From positions 23,074-87,073 of the forward strand of contig WJYM01000015.1 in assembly GCA_009668205.1 (NCBI GenBank): a stretch of 64,000 nt of DNA. Direction: 5' to 3'. The notes beneath the pieces were generated by a model, which was given only the letters and a program-made list of their open reading frames with translations, had not been told where the DNA came from and did not search any database. Positions within the stretch are counted from its first letter, which is position 1; each line of letters opens with the position of its first letter. This document shows, piece after piece, positions 21,193 through 30,338 of this stretch. Source of the DNA: Enterobacteriaceae bacterium RIT691 (lineage in GTDB: Bacteria; Pseudomonadota; Gammaproteobacteria; Enterobacterales; Enterobacteriaceae). The position numbers were made by a program, and so were the translations under genes.

Positions 21193-21516
21193 TTAGCTCC
21201 GGAAGCTAACCTCTTCGCCAGCCTGCGCTGTCGCTGCCTGCTCCAGTAAGCTCCAGAACTCTTCGCCGCTGCGATCGCAAATCCACACGTCGCCTTTCAG
21301 GTTAAAGTGGTAGCCTCCCTGTTTGGTGGCCAGCCATACCTGATGCAGCGGCTCCTGACGGTTGATAATAATTTTGCTGCCGTTTTCAAAGCTGAGCGTC
21401 AGCACGCCGCCGTTAATCTCACAATCGATATCGCTGTCGCCATCCCAATCGTCGAGACGTTCTTCAATGGTGAGCCAAAGGTTGTCGGCAAGGCGGTGGA
21501 ATTCACTGTCGTTCAT
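21193..21516 (-). CDS. cyaY: Frataxin homologue CyaY
   Basis: A 107-residue, acidic frataxin-family protein that binds iron and tunes the IscS/IscU iron-sulfur cluster machinery. The acidic first helix ([29 protein letters not shown]) and the beta-sheet blocks [20 protein letters not shown] and [16 protein letters not shown] are diagnostic. It is convergent with cyaA and divergent from lptM. Confidence 0.96.
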   Translation of the reverse strand: MNDSEFHRLADNLWLTIEERLDDWDGDSDIDCEINGGVLTLSFENGSKIIINRQEPLHQVWLATKQGGYHFNLKGDVWICDRSGEEFWSLLEQAATAQAGEEVSFRS

Positions 21517-21626
21517 TTTTGCTTCCTGTTATGGCGTGATGGCGACAGTATATCGCTAAACGCTTGCTTTTACGTCTTCTCCTGCGATGATAGAAAACAG
21601 AAAGCATCAACCACAGGCACTTTAGA

Positions 21627-21830
21627 ATGAAGAAGATCTTCGGACCGTTGGTCCTTTTGGCTGCGTTGTTTACCCTGTCGGGATGTGGTCTCAAAGGGCC
21701 GCTCTATTTCCCGCCAAAAGATAAGACGGCAGCACCGCCGACGAAACCGGTGACTCCCGTGACGCAGAGCACCGAGCCGACGCGCAACGATCGTGGCGAT
21801 AACAACGGCCCAACTCAGGTTAACTATTAA
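21627..21830 (+). CDS. lptM: LPS-assembly lipoprotein LptM (YifL)
   Basis: A 67-residue lipoprotein. The signal peptide MKKIFGPLVLLAALFTLSGC has the lipobox LSGC, with acylated Cys20. The mature chain starts CGLKGPLYFPP, the conserved segment shown in E. coli to bind the LptD/LptE outer-membrane translocon and help its disulfide maturation. The rest is proline rich and probably disordered. First gene of the dapF-yigA-xerC-yigB group. Confidence 0.93.
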   Translation: MKKIFGPLVLLAALFTLSGCGLKGPLYFPPKDKTAAPPTKPVTPVTQSTEPTRNDRGDNNGPTQVNY

Positions 21831-21866
21831 TTCTTAGTCGTTGTTTCTGCGTGGATGGAGTAGATG

Positions 21867-22691
21867 ATGCAGTTCTCTAAAATGCACGGCCTTGGCAACG
21901 ACTTTATGGTCGTCGATGCGGTAACGCAGAACGTGTTCTTTTCCCCGGAGCTTATCCGTCGTCTCGCGGACAGGCATCTTGGCGTGGGATTTGACCAGCT
22001 GCTGGTGGTGGAGCCTCCTTACGATCCGGATCTTGATTTCCACTATCGCATCTTCAATGCCGACGGCAGTGAAGTCTCGCAGTGTGGTAACGGCGCGCGC
22101 TGTTTCGCCCGGTTTGTCCGCATCAAGGGTCTGACCAACAAACGTGATATCCGCGTCAGTACCGCCAATGGGCGCATGGTATTAAGCGTAACGGATGATG
22201 ATCTGGTGCGCGTGAATATGGGTGAGCCCAATTTCGATCCATCGCAGGTTCCGTTCCGCGCTATCAAAGCGGAAAAGACCTATATTATGCGTGCGGCCGA
22301 ACAGACAGTATTGTGCGGTGTGGTTTCCATGGGGAACCCGCATTGTGTCATTCAGGTCGACAATGTTGACACCGCACCGGTGGAAACCTTGGGACCGGTA
22401 ATGGAAAGCCATGAGCGCTTTCCGGAGCGTGCCAATATCGGTTTTATGCAGGTGGTTGAGCGCGATCATATCCGTTTACGGGTTTATGAGCGCGGCGCCG
22501 GTGAAACCCAGGCCTGCGGTAGCGGCGCCTGTGCCGCGGTGGCGGTAGGCATTCAGCAAGGTTTGTTGGATGAAACGGTACGCGTAGAACTCCCAGGCGG
22601 GCGCCTTGACATCGCCTGGAAAGGACCGGGTCAACCGTTGTTTATGACTGGCCCGGCGGCACACGTCTACGACGGATTTATTCACTTATGA
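21867..22691 (+). CDS. dapF: Diaminopimelate epimerase
   Basis: A 274-residue PLP-independent racemase that converts LL- to meso-diaminopimelate for lysine and peptidoglycan. The two catalytic cysteines sit in QCGNGARC and QACGSGAC, one in each lobe. Two adjacent ATGs exist; I use the second (21867), which lies 6 nt from GGAG and matches the E. coli length, while the first would lie only 3 nt away. The stop overlaps yigA by ATGA. Confidence 0.97.
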   Translation: MQFSKMHGLGNDFMVVDAVTQNVFFSPELIRRLADRHLGVGFDQLLVVEPPYDPDLDFHYRIFNADGSEVSQCGNGARCFARFVRIKGLTNKRDIRVSTANGRMVLSVTDDDLVRVNMGEPNFDPSQVPFRAIKAEKTYIMRAAEQTVLCGVVSMGNPHCVIQVDNVDTAPVETLGPVMESHERFPERANIGFMQVVERDHIRLRVYERGAGETQACGSGACAAVAVGIQQGLLDETVRVELPGGRLDIAWKGPGQPLFMTGPAAHVYDGFIHL

Positions 22692-23395
22692 AACAGACAG
22701 GGGAAGAGCAACTGACGGAGCTAAGTGCGCTGGACGATCGCGCGGTGGTGGACTATCTGTTGCAACATCCTGAATTTTTTATTCGTAACGCCCAGGTGGT
22801 CGAGCAGATGCGCGTACCGCATCCGGTGCGTGGCATGGTGTCGCTGGTCGAGTGGCACATGGCACGCGCCAGAAACCATATTACGGCGCTGGAAGAAAAC
22901 ATGACGCTGCTGATGGAGCAGGCGACCGAGAACGAAAGTCTGTTCTATCGTCTGCTGAATCTGCAGGCGCGACTGGCCGCGGCGGAAAGTCTGGACGATT
23001 TTCTCAACCGCTTTCACCGCTGGGCCCGTGAGCTTGGGCTGGCGGGCGCGACGCTCCGCTTGTTCGCGGACCGCTGGCGCATTGGTGCTCCGTCTAAATT
23101 TACGCAGCTTGGGCTCTCACGTCAGGCTTTCGAACCGATCCGCATTCAGCGACTGGGTCAGCAAAGACACTATTTAGGTTCTTTGAATGGCCCGGAATTG
23201 CTGGTCGTCATGCCAGAAGCCAAAGCGATTGGCTCGGTGGCGATGTCGATGCTTGGCAGCGACGGCGATCTTGGCGTGGTGCTGTTCAGTAGCCGTGATG
23301 CGCACCATTACCAGTCCGGACAGGGCACACATTTACTGCAGGAAATCGCATTGTTGTTGCCCGGTTTACTGGAGCGTTGGGTCGAGCGGGTATGA
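22688..23395 (+). CDS. yigA: DUF484 family protein YigA
   Basis: A 235-residue cytosolic protein of the DUF484 (GAF-like) family, always found next to xerC. The N-terminal block [27 protein letters not shown] is the family signature, followed by a coiled-coil stretch and a GAF-like domain. No enzymatic residues are known and its role is not established. It overlaps dapF and xerC by 4 nt each. Confidence 0.93.
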   Translation: MKQTGEEQLTELSALDDRAVVDYLLQHPEFFIRNAQVVEQMRVPHPVRGMVSLVEWHMARARNHITALEENMTLLMEQATENESLFYRLLNLQARLAAAESLDDFLNRFHRWARELGLAGATLRLFADRWRIGAPSKFTQLGLSRQAFEPIRIQRLGQQRHYLGSLNGPELLVVMPEAKAIGSVAMSMLGSDGDLGVVLFSSRDAHHYQSGQGTHLLQEIALLLPGLLERWVERV

Positions 23396-24294
23396 CGGCC
23401 TCACAGCTGACCGCCGACACCGAACGCTTTCTGCGCTATCTGGGCGTTGAGCGTCAGCTCAGCCCAATCACTTTACTCAACTATCAACGTCAGCTGAGTG
23501 CCATCATTGCCCTGGCAGAAGAAGCACGGGTAACGCGCTGGCAGGACTGCGATGTGGCAACAGTGCGAAATATTGCCGTTCGGAGTCGCCGCAAAGGGCT
23601 TGGCCCGGCGAGTCTGGCGCTTCGCCTGTCCGCGCTACGCAGCTTTTTCGACTGGATGGTCAGCCAGGGTGAACTCTCTGCCAATCCGGCGAAAGCCGTT
23701 TCCGCCCCTAAAACCCCGCGCCATCTGCCGAAAAATATCGATGTGGATGATGTGAATCGTCTGCTGGATATCGATCTCAACGATCCGCTGGCGGTGCGAG
23801 ACAGAGCCATGCTGGAAGTGATGTACGGCGCAGGGCTCCGTCTTTCTGAGCTGGTTGGGCTGGATCTCAAACATCTCGACCTCGAATCCGGCGAAGTGTG
23901 GGTGATGGGCAAAGGCAGCAAAGAGCGCCGTCTGCCGATTGGCCGCAACGCCGTTCACTGGATTGAGCACTGGCTGGATTTGCGCGGGCTGTTTGGCAGC
24001 GAGGAAAACGCGCTGTTTTTGTCGAAGCTCGGCAAACGGATCTCGGCGCGCAACGTGCAGAAGCGCTTTGCAGAGTGGGGGATTAAGCAAGGGCTGAACA
24101 GCCACGTGAATCCCCACAAGCTGCGCCACTCTTTTGCCACGCATATGCTGGAGTCAAGCGGCGATCTGCGCGGCGTACAGGAGCTTTTAGGCCACGCCAA
24201 TCTCTCCACCACCCAAATCTATACCCATCTTGATTTCCAACACCTTGCCTCGGTGTACGACAAAGCGCATCCACGCGCAAAACGGGGGAAATAA
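23392..24294 (+). CDS. xerC: Tyrosine recombinase XerC
   Basis: A 300-residue site-specific recombinase that acts with XerD at dif to resolve chromosome dimers. The N-terminal SAM-like DNA-binding domain spans residues about 10-90. The catalytic residues are visible: R150 in [21 protein letters not shown], the second His in [11 protein letters not shown] and nucleophile Y277 in [10 protein letters not shown] chose ATG 23392, overlapping the yigA stop (ATGA), rather than an upstream start inside yigA. Confidence 0.96.
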   Translation: MTASQLTADTERFLRYLGVERQLSPITLLNYQRQLSAIIALAEEARVTRWQDCDVATVRNIAVRSRRKGLGPASLALRLSALRSFFDWMVSQGELSANPAKAVSAPKTPRHLPKNIDVDDVNRLLDIDLNDPLAVRDRAMLEVMYGAGLRLSELVGLDLKHLDLESGEVWVMGKGSKERRLPIGRNAVHWIEHWLDLRGLFGSEENALFLSKLGKRISARNVQKRFAEWGIKQGLNSHVNPHKLRHSFATHMLESSGDLRGVQELLGHANLSTTQIYTHLDFQHLASVYDKAHPRAKRGK

Positions 24295-25010
24295 TGCGTT
24301 TTTACCGTCCCTTGGGCCAGATTGCCGCCCTGACGTTCGATCTTGACGATACGCTTTACGATAACCACCAGGTGATCCGCCGTACGGAACAGGAATCGCT
24401 GGCGTTTGTCCGCAACTATCACCCGGCCTTAAACGCGCTGGAAAGCAGTGATTTCCAGCAGCTGCGCAATGCGCTGCGCCGTGCTGAGCCGGAAATCTAT
24501 CACGATGTCACTGAATGGCGGCGGCGTGCGGTTGAACAGGCGATGCTGAACGCCGGGCTGTCTGCGAGTGAAGCGGACATTGGCGCAAATGCTGCGATGG
24601 TCAATTTTGCCAAATGGCGCAGCGCCATCGACGTTCCTCAGGAAACGCACGACACGCTGGCGAAGCTTGCTGAGAAGTGGCCGCTGGTGGCGATCACCAA
24701 CGGCAACGCGCAGCCAGAGTTGTTCGGCCTGAACGACTACTTCAAATTTGTTTTGCGCGCGGGTCCCGACGGGCGTTCAAAACCCTACAGCGACATGTAT
24801 CACCTGGCGGCCGACCGTCTGAACGTGCCTCTGGAACACATTCTGCACGTCGGCGATGATCTGACGACAGATGTTGCCGGTGCCGTGCGCTGTGGCATGC
24901 AGGCCTGCTGGATAAATCTGCTCGACGGCGACCTGATGCAAATCAGCGACAGCCGCCTGCTGCCGCACATCGAAATTTCGCGGTTGGCATCCCTCACCAC
25001 GCTGATATAA
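24294..25010 (+). CDS. yigB: HAD phosphatase YigB (flavin pathway phosphatase)
   Basis: A 238-residue HAD-superfamily phosphatase. Motif I is [10 protein letters not shown], motif II is AITNGN, and motif IV is [13 protein letters not shown]. coli YigB dephosphorylates FMN and the riboflavin precursor 5-amino-6-(5-phosphoribitylamino)uracil. The ATG shares one base with the xerC stop. Confidence 0.93.
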   Translation: MRFYRPLGQIAALTFDLDDTLYDNHQVIRRTEQESLAFVRNYHPALNALESSDFQQLRNALRRAEPEIYHDVTEWRRRAVEQAMLNAGLSASEADIGANAAMVNFAKWRSAIDVPQETHDTLAKLAEKWPLVAITNGNAQPELFGLNDYFKFVLRAGPDGRSKPYSDMYHLAADRLNVPLEHILHVGDDLTTDVAGAVRCGMQACWINLLDGDLMQISDSRLLPHIEISRLASLTTLI

Positions 25011-25022
25011 TCACCAGCAACT

Positions 25023-25038
25023 CTGTATATATTAACAG
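25023..25038 (+). promoter_or_regulatory. LexA (SOS) box of uvrD
   Basis: CTGTATATATTAACAG fits the consensus CTGT-N8-ACAG exactly, with an AT-rich core. It lies 36 nt before the uvrD ATG. E. coli uvrD is a known LexA target with the box in the same place. Confidence 0.95.
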
Positions 25039-25054
25039 GGGTTCTCTGAACCCC
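25038..25054 (+). promoter_or_regulatory. Leader hairpin (probable attenuator) of uvrD
   Basis: GGGGTTC (25038-25044), loop TCT, GAACCCC (25048-25054): a perfect 7-bp stem starting at the last base of the LexA box. E. coli uvrD has been reported to be controlled by LexA and by attenuation in the leader. Only GATATT follows here, a weak T-tract, so partial termination is the most that can be inferred. Confidence 0.6.
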
Positions 25055-25074
25055 GATATTCTTCGGCGGTGCCA

Positions 25075-27237
25075 ATGGACGTTTCTTACCTGCTCGACAG
25101 CCTTAATGACAAACAGCGTGAAGCCGTAGCGGCTTCGCGCACTAACCTGCTGGTGCTGGCAGGGGCGGGCAGTGGTAAGACACGTGTTCTGGTACACCGC
25201 ATCGCCTGGCTGCAAAGCGTGGAAAACTGTTCGCCGTACTCGATTATGGCGGTGACGTTTACCAACAAGGCGGCGGCGGAAATGCGCCACCGTATCGCTC
25301 AACTGATGGGCTCCTCGCAGGGCGGAATGTGGGTTGGGACCTTTCACGGCCTGGCACACCGTTTACTGCGTGCGCACCATCTGGACGCCAATTTGCCGCA
25401 GGATTTCCAGATCCTCGACAGCGAAGATCAGCTGCGGCTGTTAAAGCGTCTGATGAAGGCGATGAACCTTGATGAGAAACAATGGCCTGCGCGCCAGGCA
25501 ATGTGGTACATCAACGGTCAAAAAGACGAAGGCCTGCGCCCGCACCATATCCAGAGCTTTGGCAATCCCGTGGAGCAAACCTGGCAGAGTATTTATAAGG
25601 CCTACCAGGAAGCCTGCGATCGCGCGGGGCTGGTGGATTTCGCCGAGCTGCTGCTGCGTGCCCACGAGCTGTGGCTCAATAAGCCGCATATTCTGCAGCA
25701 CTATCGTGAACGTTTTACCAATATCCTGGTGGACGAATTCCAGGATACCAACAACATTCAGTACGCGTGGATCCGCATGTTGGCGGGCGACAGTGGCAAA
25801 GTGATGATCGTCGGCGACGATGACCAGTCGATTTACGGCTGGCGCGGCGCGCAGGTGGAAAACATCCAGCGCTTCCTGAACGATTTCCCGGGGGCGGAAA
25901 CTATCCGTCTGGAACAAAACTACCGTTCCACCAACAATATTCTGAGCGCGGCCAACGCCCTGATTGAAAACAACAATGGGCGTCTGGGCAAAAAACTGTG
26001 GACCGATGGCGTCGACGGCGAGCCGATTTCACTCTATTGCGCCTTCAACGAGCTCGACGAAGCACGCTTCGTGGTAAACCGCATCAAAACCTGGCAGGAC
26101 AACGGTGGGGCGCTTGAGCAATGCGCCATTCTCTACCGCAGTAACGCCCAATCGCGCGTACTGGAAGAGGCATTGCTGCAGGTCAGCATGCCGTATCGCA
26201 TCTACGGCGGTATGCGCTTCTTCGAACGCCAGGAAATCAAAGATGCGCTGTCCTATTTGCGCCTGATGGCTAACCGTAACGACGATGCGGCGTTTGAGCG
26301 CGTGGTGAATACGCCAACGCGTGGCATCGGCGATCGCACGCTGGACGTGGTGCGCCAGGCGGCACGAGACAGGCAACTGACCCTCTGGCAGTCATGCCGT
26401 GAGTTACTGAAAGACAAAGCGCTTGCCGGACGGGCGGCCAGTGCTTTGCAGCGCTTTATGGAGCTTATCGACGCGTTGGCGCAGGAGACGGCAGATATGC
26501 CGCTGCACGTGCAGACTGACCGCGTGATCAAAGATTCCGGTTTGTTCATGATGTATGAGCAGGAGAAAGGCGAAAAAGGCCAGACCCGTATCGAAAACTT
26601 AGAGGAACTGGTCACCGCCACGCGCCAGTTCAGCTACAACGACGAAGAAGAAGACCTGATGCCGCTGCAGGCGTTTCTCTCTCATGCTGCACTGGAAGCG
26701 GGAGAAGGGCAGGCCGATACCTGGCAGGATGCCGTGCAGCTGATGACGCTGCACTCGGCGAAAGGTCTGGAATTCCCGCAGGTGTTTATCGTCGGCATGG
26801 AAGAGGGCATGTTCCCAAGCCAGATGTCGCTTGATGAAGGCGGCCGCCTGGAAGAAGAACGCCGCCTGGCGTATGTCGGCGTCACTCGCGCAATGCAAAA
26901 ACTGACGCTGACCTACGCGGAAACCCGCCGTCTGTACGGCAAAGAGGTTTATCATCGGCCGTCGCGCTTTGTCGGTGAACTGCCGGAAGCGTGCGTGGAA
27001 GAGGTGCGTTTACGCGCCACCGTGAGCCGTCCGGTGAGTCATCAACGTATGGGCACGCCGATGGCGGAGAACGATACCGGTTATAAACTGGGCCAGCGCG
27101 TGCGCCATCCGAAATTTGGCGAGGGCACTATCGTCAATCTGGAAGGCAGCGGTGAACACAGCCGTTTGCAGGTGGCTTTCCAGGGGCAGGGGATCAAGTG
27201 GCTGGTTGCGGCTTATGCCCGTCTGGAGAACGTGTAA
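25075..27237 (+). CDS. uvrD: DNA helicase II
   Basis: A 720-residue superfamily 1 3'-5' helicase used in nucleotide excision repair and mismatch repair. Motif I is AGAGSGKTR, motif II VDEFQDTN, motif III GDDDQSIYGWRGA, motif IV EQNYRST, motif V TLHSAKGLEF and motif VI VGVTRAM. The C-terminal Tudor-like domain (GQRVRHPKFGEGTIV) that binds RNA polymerase is present. I use ATG 25075; GTG 25069 upstream would add two residues. Confidence 0.98.
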   Translation: MDVSYLLDSLNDKQREAVAASRTNLLVLAGAGSGKTRVLVHRIAWLQSVENCSPYSIMAVTFTNKAAAEMRHRIAQLMGSSQGGMWVGTFHGLAHRLLRAHHLDANLPQDFQILDSEDQLRLLKRLMKAMNLDEKQWPARQAMWYINGQKDEGLRPHHIQSFGNPVEQTWQSIYKAYQEACDRAGLVDFAELLLRAHELWLNKPHILQHYRERFTNILVDEFQDTNNIQYAWIRMLAGDSGKVMIVGDDDQSIYGWRGAQVENIQRFLNDFPGAETIRLEQNYRSTNNILSAANALIENNNGRLGKKLWTDGVDGEPISLYCAFNELDEARFVVNRIKTWQDNGGALEQCAILYRSNAQSRVLEEALLQVSMPYRIYGGMRFFERQEIKDALSYLRLMANRNDDAAFERVVNTPTRGIGDRTLDVVRQAARDRQLTLWQSCRELLKDKALAGRAASALQRFMELIDALAQETADMPLHVQTDRVIKDSGLFMMYEQEKGEKGQTRIENLEELVTATRQFSYNDEEEDLMPLQAFLSHAALEAGEGQADTWQDAVQLMTLHSAKGLEFPQVFIVGMEEGMFPSQMSLDEGGRLEEERRLAYVGVTRAMQKLTLTYAETRRLYGKEVYHRPSRFVGELPEACVEEVRLRATVSRPVSHQRMGTPMAENDTGYKLGQRVRHPKFGEGTIVNLEGSGEHSRLQVAFQGQGIKWLVAAYARLENV

Positions 27238-27283
27238 CTTCAGGTAATTAATAATAAATTTGTAACGTTCTGCTAATCTTATA

Positions 27284-27315
27284 AGCCAGAGGGACTTAAA
27301 CGCTCTCTGGCTTTT
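27284..27315 (+). terminator. Terminator after uvrD
   Basis: AGCCAGAG (27284-27291) pairs with CTCTGGCT (27305-27312) over a 13-nt loop, followed by TTT. It is of moderate strength because the T-tract is short. Confidence 0.7.
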
Positions 27316-27385
27316 CGTTGCGTGTTGACGCTGCATTTAGGCTGGCGTAACATGCGCCCACGATTATGCTAAGAGGACTGATACC

Positions 27386-27442
27386 TTGGACACACCCAGT
27401 AGATGCTGGCTCAACTTCCTGTCATCCAGGAACAACTCCTAA
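27386..27442 (+). CDS. corL: Candidate corA leader peptide (CorL-like)
   Basis: An 18-codon frame TTG...TAA with AGAGGA eight nt upstream encodes MDTPSRCWLNFLSSRNNS. It lies about 150 nt before corA, and its stop overlaps a 12-bp hairpin. In Salmonella a short ORF in the corA leader controls Rho-dependent termination; position and hairpin fit that model. Competing frames start at ATG 27366 (31 codons) and ATG 27403, so the exact peptide is uncertain. Confidence 0.55.
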   Translation: MDTPSRCWLNFLSSRNNS

Positions 27443-27470
27443 GGCTATCACTCTCAGCTGATAGCCTTAG
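27439..27470 (+). promoter_or_regulatory. corA leader hairpin
   Basis: CTAAGGCTATCA (27439-27450) and TGATAGCCTTAG (27459-27470) form a perfect 12-bp stem with an 8-nt loop. No T-tract follows, so it is not an intrinsic terminator. Because it overlaps the stop of the candidate leader peptide, translation could melt or protect it. Confidence 0.75.
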
Positions 27471-27590
27471 CGGTTGTCAGCGACCCTCTGTATTCCGTCG
27501 CTCTGAGTCAGGCTTTATGGTCTGAAACCCCCATTGTTTCTGTGTGCCCATCGTTACGTCCGATCATTTTTTGTATTGGGAGTCCCGGTC

Positions 27591-28541
27591 ATGCTGAGCG
27601 CATTTCAACTGGAAAACAACCGCTTAACGCGTCTTGAGTCTGATGACATCAAACATCTGGCCACCTCCGTGTGGGTCGATTTGGTGGAACCGGACGACGA
27701 AGAACGTAACCGCGTACAGACAGAGCTGGGTCAAAACCTCGCGACACGCCCTGAACTGGAAGACATCGAAGCATCGGCCCGTTTCTTCGAAGACGAAGAC
27801 GGCCTGCACATCCACTCCTTCTTCTTCTTTGAAGATGCCGACGATCACGCTGGTAACTCCACCGTGGCGTTTACCATCCGCGAAGGACGCCTGTTTACCC
27901 TGCGTGAGCGTGAACTGCCGGCGTTTCGCCTGTACCGCATGCGCTCCCGTAACCAGGAGATGGTGGACGGCAACGCTTTTGAGCTGCTGCTCGATCTGTT
28001 CGAAACCAAAATCGAACAGTTGGCGGATGAAATTGAAAATATCTACAGCGATCTGGAAAAACTGAGCCGCGTTATCATGGAAGGCCATCAGGGCGATGAG
28101 TATGACGAAGCGCTCTCCACGCTGGCGGAACTGGAAGATATCGGCTGGAAGGTGCGTTTGTGTCTGATGGATACCCAGCGCGCGCTGAATTTCCTGGTGC
28201 GTAAGGCACGCTTGCCAGCGGTCCAACTGGAGCAGGCGCGTGAGATCCTGCGAGATATCGAATCCCTGCTGCCGCACAATGAATCCCTGTTCCAGAAGGT
28301 TAACTTCCTGATGCAGGCGGCGATGGGCTTTATCAACATCGAGCAGAACCGCATTATCAAGATCTTCTCGGTGGTTTCCGTGGTCTTCCTGCCGCCAACG
28401 CTTGTGGCTTCAAGCTACGGGATGAACTTCGAGTTTATGCCAGAACTGCACTTTAGCTTCGGTTACCCGGCGGCAATTGTGTTTATGATCCTCGCCGGGC
28501 TTGCGCCATACCTCTACTTCAAGCGGAAGAACTGGCTGTAA
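27591..28541 (+). CDS. corA: Magnesium/cobalt transporter CorA
   Basis: A 316-residue homopentameric Mg2+ channel. A long acidic cytoplasmic funnel domain is followed by two C-terminal membrane helices; the signature [11 protein letters not shown] follows the first and the basic tail YFKRKNWL ends the protein. ATG 27591 gives the E. coli length and follows GGGAG; an upstream frame from 27534 would add 19 unconserved residues. The last 23 nt overlap the 3' end of the opposite-strand PhnD-like gene. Confidence 0.97.
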   Translation: MLSAFQLENNRLTRLESDDIKHLATSVWVDLVEPDDEERNRVQTELGQNLATRPELEDIEASARFFEDEDGLHIHSFFFFEDADDHAGNSTVAFTIREGRLFTLRERELPAFRLYRMRSRNQEMVDGNAFELLLDLFETKIEQLADEIENIYSDLEKLSRVIMEGHQGDEYDEALSTLAELEDIGWKVRLCLMDTQRALNFLVRKARLPAVQLEQAREILRDIESLLPHNESLFQKVNFLMQAAMGFINIEQNRIIKIFSVVSVVFLPPTLVASSYGMNFEFMPELHFSFGYPAAIVFMILAGLAPYLYFKRKNWL

Positions 28542-29253
28542 GCAGTACATCGTAGTCACGGCGGCTTGCAGGACTGAAGCCGTCGATCAACAACGGTTCT
28601 GCAACGTCCTTCTGTACCGCAATCTGACTCAACGCCACACGCAACGCCGCGAGCGTTTCAGCCGATGTCTTTTCTGACGTAATGAGCGGCAGACCGGGCG
28701 TCAGCGCCGTTTCGCCAATCACCGTCAATCCTGAAAGCAGCTGGGGATCGTAACGCTCAAACAGCGCCAGACTCACGCAGTCTATCGCCGCAATATCTGC
28801 GGTGTGCGTTTGCAGTGCGCGGAGTGACAGACGGTGGCTGTGGGTCCAAACAATCGAATGAAAAAAGGCGGCATCATGGTTCACGCCATTTAGCAGGGCG
28901 CGATAGCCTGACTGAGAATCCGGGGCGTTGCAGGCCGCCACTCGCCCGCGAAAATCGTTCAGCGTTTGGCCTTTGTCCTCCTGGCGAGCCAGCAGTTTGC
29001 TGCGATAATTGCCGGCAACGCATCCCGGCGCGGTGTAATGAAACTGCCCGACCACCTGCACATTGGGCAGGCGCGTCACCAGCGGATAGCCACAGGTCTG
29101 ACTCAGCAGCACAGTGTCATCACGCCAGTGCGAGAGCAATTCTGTTGGGCGCTGGAAGTGCAGGCCAGGAAAATGGCGCTGCAAGGCCTGCGCCAGCGCA
29201 TCGGTGGCTGGCGGGTGAATGTCATACATCGGAAAGGCAATGTTAGCTGGCAC
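28519..29253 (-). CDS. PhnD-like substrate-binding protein without signal peptide
   Basis: A 244-residue protein of the phosphate/phosphite/phosphonate periplasmic-binding fold (Phosphonate-bd/NMT1 type). Family features are the N-terminal FPMYDIHP, the hinge region [30 protein letters not shown], and [16 protein letters not shown]. No signal peptide is visible ([11 protein letters not shown]), so it is probably cytoplasmic. No ABC permease or ATPase is nearby. Its start overlaps the end of the desaturase gene by 11 nt, so the two are co-translated. E. coli K-12 has unrelated yigF/yigG here. The ligand is unknown. Confidence 0.8.
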   Translation of the reverse strand: MPANIAFPMYDIHPPATDALAQALQRHFPGLHFQRPTELLSHWRDDTVLLSQTCGYPLVTRLPNVQVVGQFHYTAPGCVAGNYRSKLLARQEDKGQTLNDFRGRVAACNAPDSQSGYRALLNGVNHDAAFFHSIVWTHSHRLSLRALQTHTADIAAIDCVSLALFERYDPQLLSGLTVIGETALTPGLPLITSEKTSAETLAALRVALSQIAVQKDVAEPLLIDGFSPASRRDYDVLLTASSSA

Positions 29254-30229
29254 GTCGATTCTCCTCGCGCTTTCCCGGATGCACCGTCACATCTACGGGT
29301 CGGAAGCGATAGTTACTCCACCATTCACGGTAGCCTTTCACCACAAATCCCTGATTTCTTTCCTGATAGAGTGCTCTGTCATTCAGCCAGATTTTACGCA
29401 GCCCGTACCACGGTATGCCGGGCAGATCGTGGTGTACCGAATGATAGTTCAGATTGAGAAACAACAGCCGCCACGGCAGCGAGGTTTCGGTAATCGCCGA
29501 ACGGGCTAACGGATCGTCTGCCGCACGATGTTCCAGAAACGACCGCACTTTGGTGATGGCTAACGCCGGATAGCTGACGGCAATGAGATACCAAAGCACC
29601 GAAAAACCCCTGCGATGCAGTTCGTAAAAAACCAGCCCCAGCAGCGCAAAATGCAGGAGCCACATGACCATGGCCGGACGATGCCCTTTGGCGAAGGCGG
29701 TCAGCATGCCCTTAACCACTCCCGCAATATCCAGCAGGGGGGCTAGCAGGAGTCGGCCTACAAACGTATTACGCCAGTGGATGGCACGTTTCTGCCACGG
29801 TGTTAAGCGCTCCCAGTACTGGGCTGAAAAATAATAGGTTTCCGGATCTTCACCGGGCTCGGTTAAGAGATGATTTCGGTGATGCGCCAGATGCGAATCG
29901 CGATACAGACCGTACGGATACCAGACCGCCAGCGGTAACAGACCCAACAGCTGATTGACGCGCGGCCAGCGTGTGGGATGCCCATGAATGAGCTCATGCT
30001 GAAATGACAGATACCAGGTCGTGAACAGGATCAGCAGCAGCGTGGAAGCAAAAAGCCCGAGCTCTGCATGATAAGCCAGGGTGGTAAACCAGCCGCCGTA
30101 GAGGGTAATCAGCAGGATCCAGGTCGGGAGTTCGCTGCGCCACAGCCAGCTTTTGGAGAGCTGGCGGACGGTGTAACGCTGCTCGTCGTGTAGCCAGGCG
30201 GCGCGTTTGTCGGTACGGGGGATAAGCAT
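29243..30229 (-). CDS. Membrane fatty-acid desaturase family protein
   Basis: A 328-residue integral membrane diiron protein. The three histidine boxes are complete: H78ELIH82, H113LAHH117 and H263SVHH267. Hydrophobic pairs flank them (residues about 37-75, 175-210). The family includes acyl-lipid and acyl-CoA desaturases and hydroxylases that use O2. Enterobacteria normally make unsaturated fatty acids anaerobically with FabA/FabB, so this is accessory. No electron donor gene is adjacent. It is upstream partner of the PhnD-like gene in a two-gene operon. The substrate is unknown. Confidence 0.85.
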   Translation of the reverse strand: MLIPRTDKRAAWLHDEQRYTVRQLSKSWLWRSELPTWILLITLYGGWFTTLAYHAELGLFASTLLLILFTTWYLSFQHELIHGHPTRWPRVNQLLGLLPLAVWYPYGLYRDSHLAHHRNHLLTEPGEDPETYYFSAQYWERLTPWQKRAIHWRNTFVGRLLLAPLLDIAGVVKGMLTAFAKGHRPAMVMWLLHFALLGLVFYELHRRGFSVLWYLIAVSYPALAITKVRSFLEHRAADDPLARSAITETSLPWRLLFLNLNYHSVHHDLPGIPWYGLRKIWLNDRALYQERNQGFVVKGYREWWSNYRFRPVDVTVHPGKREENRRAS

Positions 30230-30307
30230 CCGGCTCTCACCTTTCAGGGAATTCTCCGCTGAAGATGTGAGAAGCCGGTTGAAATAACAAAGAATTTAAC
30301 CGCAAGA

Positions 30308-30330
30308 GCTTTGCCGTATTTCGGCAAAGC
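30308..30330. repeat. Inverted repeat after rarD
   Basis: GCTTTGCCG (30308-30316), loop TATTT, CGGCAAAGC (30322-30330), starting 9 nt beyond the rarD stop. The minus strand continues TCTTGCGG with no T-tract, so it may be an mRNA-end hairpin or weak terminator for rarD. Confidence 0.55.
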
Positions 30331-30338
30331 CAGCGTTA

